64,000 nucleotides of DNA from Sanderia malayensis (lineage: Eukaryota > Cnidaria > Scyphozoa > Semaeostomeae > Pelagiidae), in contig RQOL01000519.1 in NCBI GenBank assembly GCA_013076295.1, positions 1,116,001-1,180,000 of the forward strand, written 5' to 3'. Shown here piece by piece: positions 60,701 through 64,000 of the stretch (positions within the stretch are counted from its first letter, which is position 1; each line of letters opens with the position of its first letter). The notes under the pieces are model-generated. The model had not been told where the DNA came from. It worked only from the letters and a program-made list of their open reading frames with translations, and ran no database searches. Both the position numbers and the translations under genes were made by a program.

Positions 60701-63542
60701 GCACACTGGAAAAAAATTTTCAACCCTTGTGTGCCTCCTGGCATAGAGAGAATTAAAGTTAAAGTTAAAGTGAAAAGTTAAAGTGAAAAGACAAGGCTGA
60801 GAAGAAAGGTTACAGCAATCGCAAACAAGGAACCCTCTCCCATCTTGAATTTATGTTTATTTACTTTTTCTTCTCGTCTGCTATTCTCCTTTTTACTTCG
60901 GCATTGATTCGTGCCTGTTCTGCCTTCATTTGCCGTGATTGACTTTCAACCTGAAACACACAAAACATATTACATATAAGTATGTAAATACGTCCATGTA
61001 AACATATAAGCATTTTAATACATATACATGTAGACATGCTACGATTGAATTAGAGTAGCTCTAACTAAAATAACTCGTTATTAAAAGTACATGTAGACAT
61101 ATATATGTTTTTGCAATCTTCTACCACTTGAATTCTTTTGAAATCAATAAATTTCAGTACAATTTACCCTGGAGTTTTTCGCTGATAAATTGTCTCTTGG
61201 CATAGCCTCCCTGTGAAAAGATAATGACTCAATCAAAGCAAAGGAAACTCTTATAAAACACAATGCAAATTCTAGATAAACAAGCTATAATGGTTGAAAA
61301 ATGCTTTACTTCGGATACTTACTTTGCTTGAAGCGAGAGTTCTTTCGCTTTTTCTTCAGCTGTTAGGAAGAAGATGAAATAAAATGCATTATCATTTTGA
61401 TATAAATAAGAATAAACTCAGATTATTCGAAGTGGATTGATAACTTACCAATCTTTGCCTCCTGTTCAGCTTTATCAACCTCCTTCTCCGACCTTGTCTT
61501 AAATCTTTTCGAAGTATAAGTATACGATCTGTAAACAAAATATTGAGATCAATAGACTGTCGATGTTTAGGTCAACGTTGTGACAATAGGAGCATAGCAG
61601 ACAGCATCTAAAAGAATTATGACAATTAAATTAATAAAGAATAATTACATCGGCTTGTATATGTTATTGATAATCTTCTTCGTTCGCACTTTCATTCCCT
61701 GATAAAAAGCAAAATTACACGTCTTACCTAAGCAATAATTCATGCATGCAGTATTCATGAAGAAAGAAAAACATTAAAAGAATAAAAAATTGAAAAATAA
61801 TAAAGATAATAAAAAGATAATAACATTTATAATGAATATTATAAATTTCTAAACATCATACTTGTATAAAAATACGCATCCTGGGCTCACTGTAAAGCAC
61901 TGATACATATGCTCGAAATGAAGTCCTTTCTGGTGGGATGCTTCAATCAAAAGAGAAAACATAGTTAATGGAGCCATCACACGAATAGGAAGATTGAACA
62001 CACAATAATAGAGCCATAGAGATAGGATATATAATAATCCTATCTCTATGAAAAGAGCAAAGAGGTCAAAAAGTTGACCAAACTTTCAAGGCTTCATGAG
62101 CCTAACTTTCGCTTATCGCACGAATGAAGAATGGAGACTTCAAAGGCAATAGTTATCATGGAGCTAGAATTACGTAAATCGTTGGAGCATCAGGTTATAT
62201 GTATGAAAAATTACTCACAATTCGTCGAAGCCGTAGTCCTCGCCTGCGTGAGGATCTTTCATCAGAATGTCCTCTGAGCTGGTGTTAAACTGAAAATAAA
62301 CAGCGATGGTCTTTTAACAATGGAAACTAGAGTAGAACGAATGAATTCTGAATGTCAAATGTGGGCTCTGAAAATTGTCAATAGTGGATAGAAAAAGTTG
62401 AAGACAAAGTGACAAATCTGAAAAAAAATCTTAAAGGACAGAGATGAATCCTCAAAAGGATAAATTCTCCATCTTTTCCAAGTGGATTTTAAAAAATAAA
62501 AAGGCTAATTCTAATGCTTTAAAGTAATTTCAAAAGGTCTTGGATGGATTTTAAAACTTTAAAGATATACTGTAGGTCACAAAAAGTGGACCCTGAAGGC
62601 GAAAGAGAAATTTGAAAAGGTCAACAGATGTCGGTATCACTCACGTCAAGTTCTGCTTCTCCGCTATCTATAGTTTTCAGGTTATAAATAACAACCAGAG
62701 TGCCTGTTGACACAAGATTCATATTTATAACGTATACATTATTCTACCAGTATTGAGTAACCAGATCTCAAAATAAACAGACTAGAAAAAAGGCTTGCAA
62801 ATAAATAAAACTTACCTGAAGCTCCTTCTATATCGTTCATTTTCTTAAACAGTTCTTCTTTTGTATTATAAGGAGAATGTTTCAAAATGATATTCATCTC
62901 TATCTCGTACTGCAATTGCAAACAAGTAATAAGGTTCTTAACCGGTCGTGTGCAACGTACAAGATGATTTTAATAATTAACACGCAGATGACAATGTAAA
63001 AAGTGGACAATATGGAGAAATGTTTACTCCTGTGAAAGATAAATGGTGTCCTTACTCTTTCTTTATCAGCTGGGCCGTCTACAATTGGTTGTTTCGAGCT
63101 TATAGTCCAAGAAGGCATGGGGACTACCACCTAAAAAAGTACAGTCCACGGTATGGATCAGTAAATGCAGCAGATAAAAAATTATACACGTTAATTATAC
63201 AATTATAAAAATTATACATAAGTTGTTCAATATTTATCAGATAATTAAGAGAAGCTAATAATTATTATTATTATATCGTTGAATGAATCCTCACTTCAGT
63301 AATTCCTTCCTGTTCGTGGAAAGTTCTCGAAAGAAACAGGCAACTCATTGTATTTCGCCTGCGGCAAAAAATACAATCACTCAGAGCATGCATTAAAATA
63401 AGTAAGTTAAGCGGGCATAGCGAATATGTTGATCAATGTGTGTTAAAAGGAAATCAAAATAAAATAACAGCAACATAATATTGCAAAAGGAAATTACTTT
63501 TTTGTGAATAGAATCATGTCTTTTCCTATTCTCATTGACCCC
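54667..63542 (-). CDS. MORC2: MORC2 chromatin ATPase, 33 exons, N-terminal ATPase domain beyond window
   Basis: Nuclear GHKL-ATPase that compacts chromatin with the HUSH complex in vertebrates. Exons (high-low): 63542-63498, 63358-63295, 63130-63056, 62909-62816, 62703-62645, 62289-62219, 61940-61862, 61698-61649, 61528-61449, 61359-61323, 61210-61168, 60950-60865, 60563-60423, 60266-60179, 60093-60024, 59889-59868 (22-nt microexon), 59645-59545, 59294-59189, 59062-58939, 58755-58636, 58540-58436, 58135-57980, 57699-57646, 57406-57353, 57128-57086, 56948-56906, 56637-56542, 56396-56360, 56117-55966, 55732-55636, 55518-55480, 55266-55060, 54750-54667. Seen in order: [15 protein letters not shown]5-fold with coiled-coil insertion; [22 protein letters not shown] finger ([20 protein letters not shown]); basic linker; Tudor/chromo-like barrel (56948-56360); [12 protein letters not shown]-terminal coiled coil. 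About 907 codons, phases consistent, no frameshift. Confidence 0.95.
57190..57295. repeat. tandem duplication of ACATCATCAGGGCCTTCATT in a MORC2 intron
   Basis: Three imperfect copies of CATCAGGGCCTTCATTGTTG, with GGTTGA spacers, lie between exons 57353 and 57128. Confidence 0.7.
58820..58870. repeat. short interstitial telomeric repeat
   Basis: GGTTAGGGTAAGGGTTAGGG-type run in the MORC2 intron between exons 59062-58939 and 58755-58636. Confidence 0.8.
59310..59440. repeat. GGAAGGCAACATCA-type minisatellite
   Basis: About nine 14-15 bp units (AGGAAGGAAACATC variants) in the MORC2 intron between exons 59645-59545 and 59294-59189. Confidence 0.85.
62015..62050. mobile_element. 36-bp palindromic minimal copy of the CATAGAGATAGG transposon
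   Basis: CATAGAGATAGGAT and its inverse ATCCTATCTCTATG are separated by only 8 bases. The flanking octamers AATAGAGC (62007-62014) and AAAAGAGC (62051-62058) differ at one base. The ends are the same as those of the 32743-34073 element. It lies in a MORC2 intron. Confidence 0.75.
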
Positions 63543-64000
63543 CTGTAGATGAAATTAACAAAATTGTTTATCAATTACCATAACTTATAATATAACTTTA
63601 TATTATATATTATATATTATATAACCATATAATATAAAATTATTTTATATAAAATAATTTTATATTTTAAGATTGTTTAATACAGAATTACTTAATATAA
63701 TGCAAAATATATTATATAAAATATATTATATTGTACATTATATTTTGAATTGGATTATATTATTTTATATTGGATTATATTTTATTTTCTACATTATAAT
63801 ATGTTAGTACAAGCTTTCATTTTGCGAGTAATCTTAAAATTTGTTTTTGTTTACATTTGTTTACGCTTTCATTTCACTTGTTTACGGGTTTACTTATTTT
63901 TGTCTTGGAGTTTTTTGTATTCATGGCTTTGCTTTATGCTTCTTGGTCGGATTAACCATACCCAGTATCATAAAACATGAGATCGTTCATTACAAGAAAT
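63543..64000. other. AT-rich MORC2 intron sequence
   Basis: About 85% A+T between 63575 and 63790, dominated by TATATTATATAAAAT motifs that could fold on themselves. No exon was found here. The next upstream MORC2 exon should lie past the edge. Confidence 0.6.

Overview
This is eukaryotic, intron-rich animal DNA, about 60% A+T. It probably comes from a cnidarian (anthozoan more likely than hydrozoan). The evidence is a fused CAD gene, an intronless SoxF-type gene, a MORC2 orthologue, TTAGGG-type telomeric repeats, short-to-moderate introns, and a fungal/bacterial-style cysteine synthase of a kind missing from vertebrates but, as I recall, known in corals and anemones. The species assignment is inference. 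More than 70 exons were placed by hand from splice signals, phase and family similarity.

Layout, left to right. 61-12298 (-): first 28 coding exons of CAD (GATase, CPSase, start of DHOase), with several MITEs in its introns and a Harbinger-like MITE 115 bp upstream of its start codon. 17374-18609 (-): SoxF-like transcription factor with a C-terminal beta-catenin-binding-type motif. 18610-30104: gene-poor, with minisatellites and a microRNA-like hairpin. 30105-32673 (-): ARFRP1-like Golgi GTPase. 32743-34073: foldback transposon inside the ARFRP1/PCMTD divergent promoter interval. 34676-36136 (+): PCMTD-like protein. 37316-42137 (-): endosomal Qa-SNARE (syntaxin 7/12 type), whose large intron holds a decayed nested transposon. 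42708-43409: tandem array of promoter-like units with telomeric repeats. 43410-47371 (+): CABLES-like cyclin-box gene with apparent frameshifts in its upstream exons. 48952-50516 (+): cysteine-synthase-like PLP enzyme. 48012-54702: four short single-exon ORFs, each with a TATA-like box 40-75 bp upstream. 54667-63542 (-): 33 exons of MORC2, with the ATPase N-terminus beyond the right edge.

The strongest finding is the only intron of the cysteine-synthase gene. It is a small DNA transposon with terminal inverted repeats and an 8-bp target-site duplication that landed inside a codon run. The 5' splice site lies in the transposon's terminal repeat and the 3' splice site is host sequence just after the duplication, so splicing restores the original Ala-Asp reading exactly. 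This is an 'introner': an intron created in one step by a transposon, here in a gene that may itself be horizontally acquired.

The genes do not form one pathway. They are housekeeping loci (pyrimidine synthesis, Golgi and endosome traffic, chromatin silencing) in several divergent pairs (ARFRP1/PCMTD, syntaxin/CABLES), with repeats concentrated in the shared promoters and introns.
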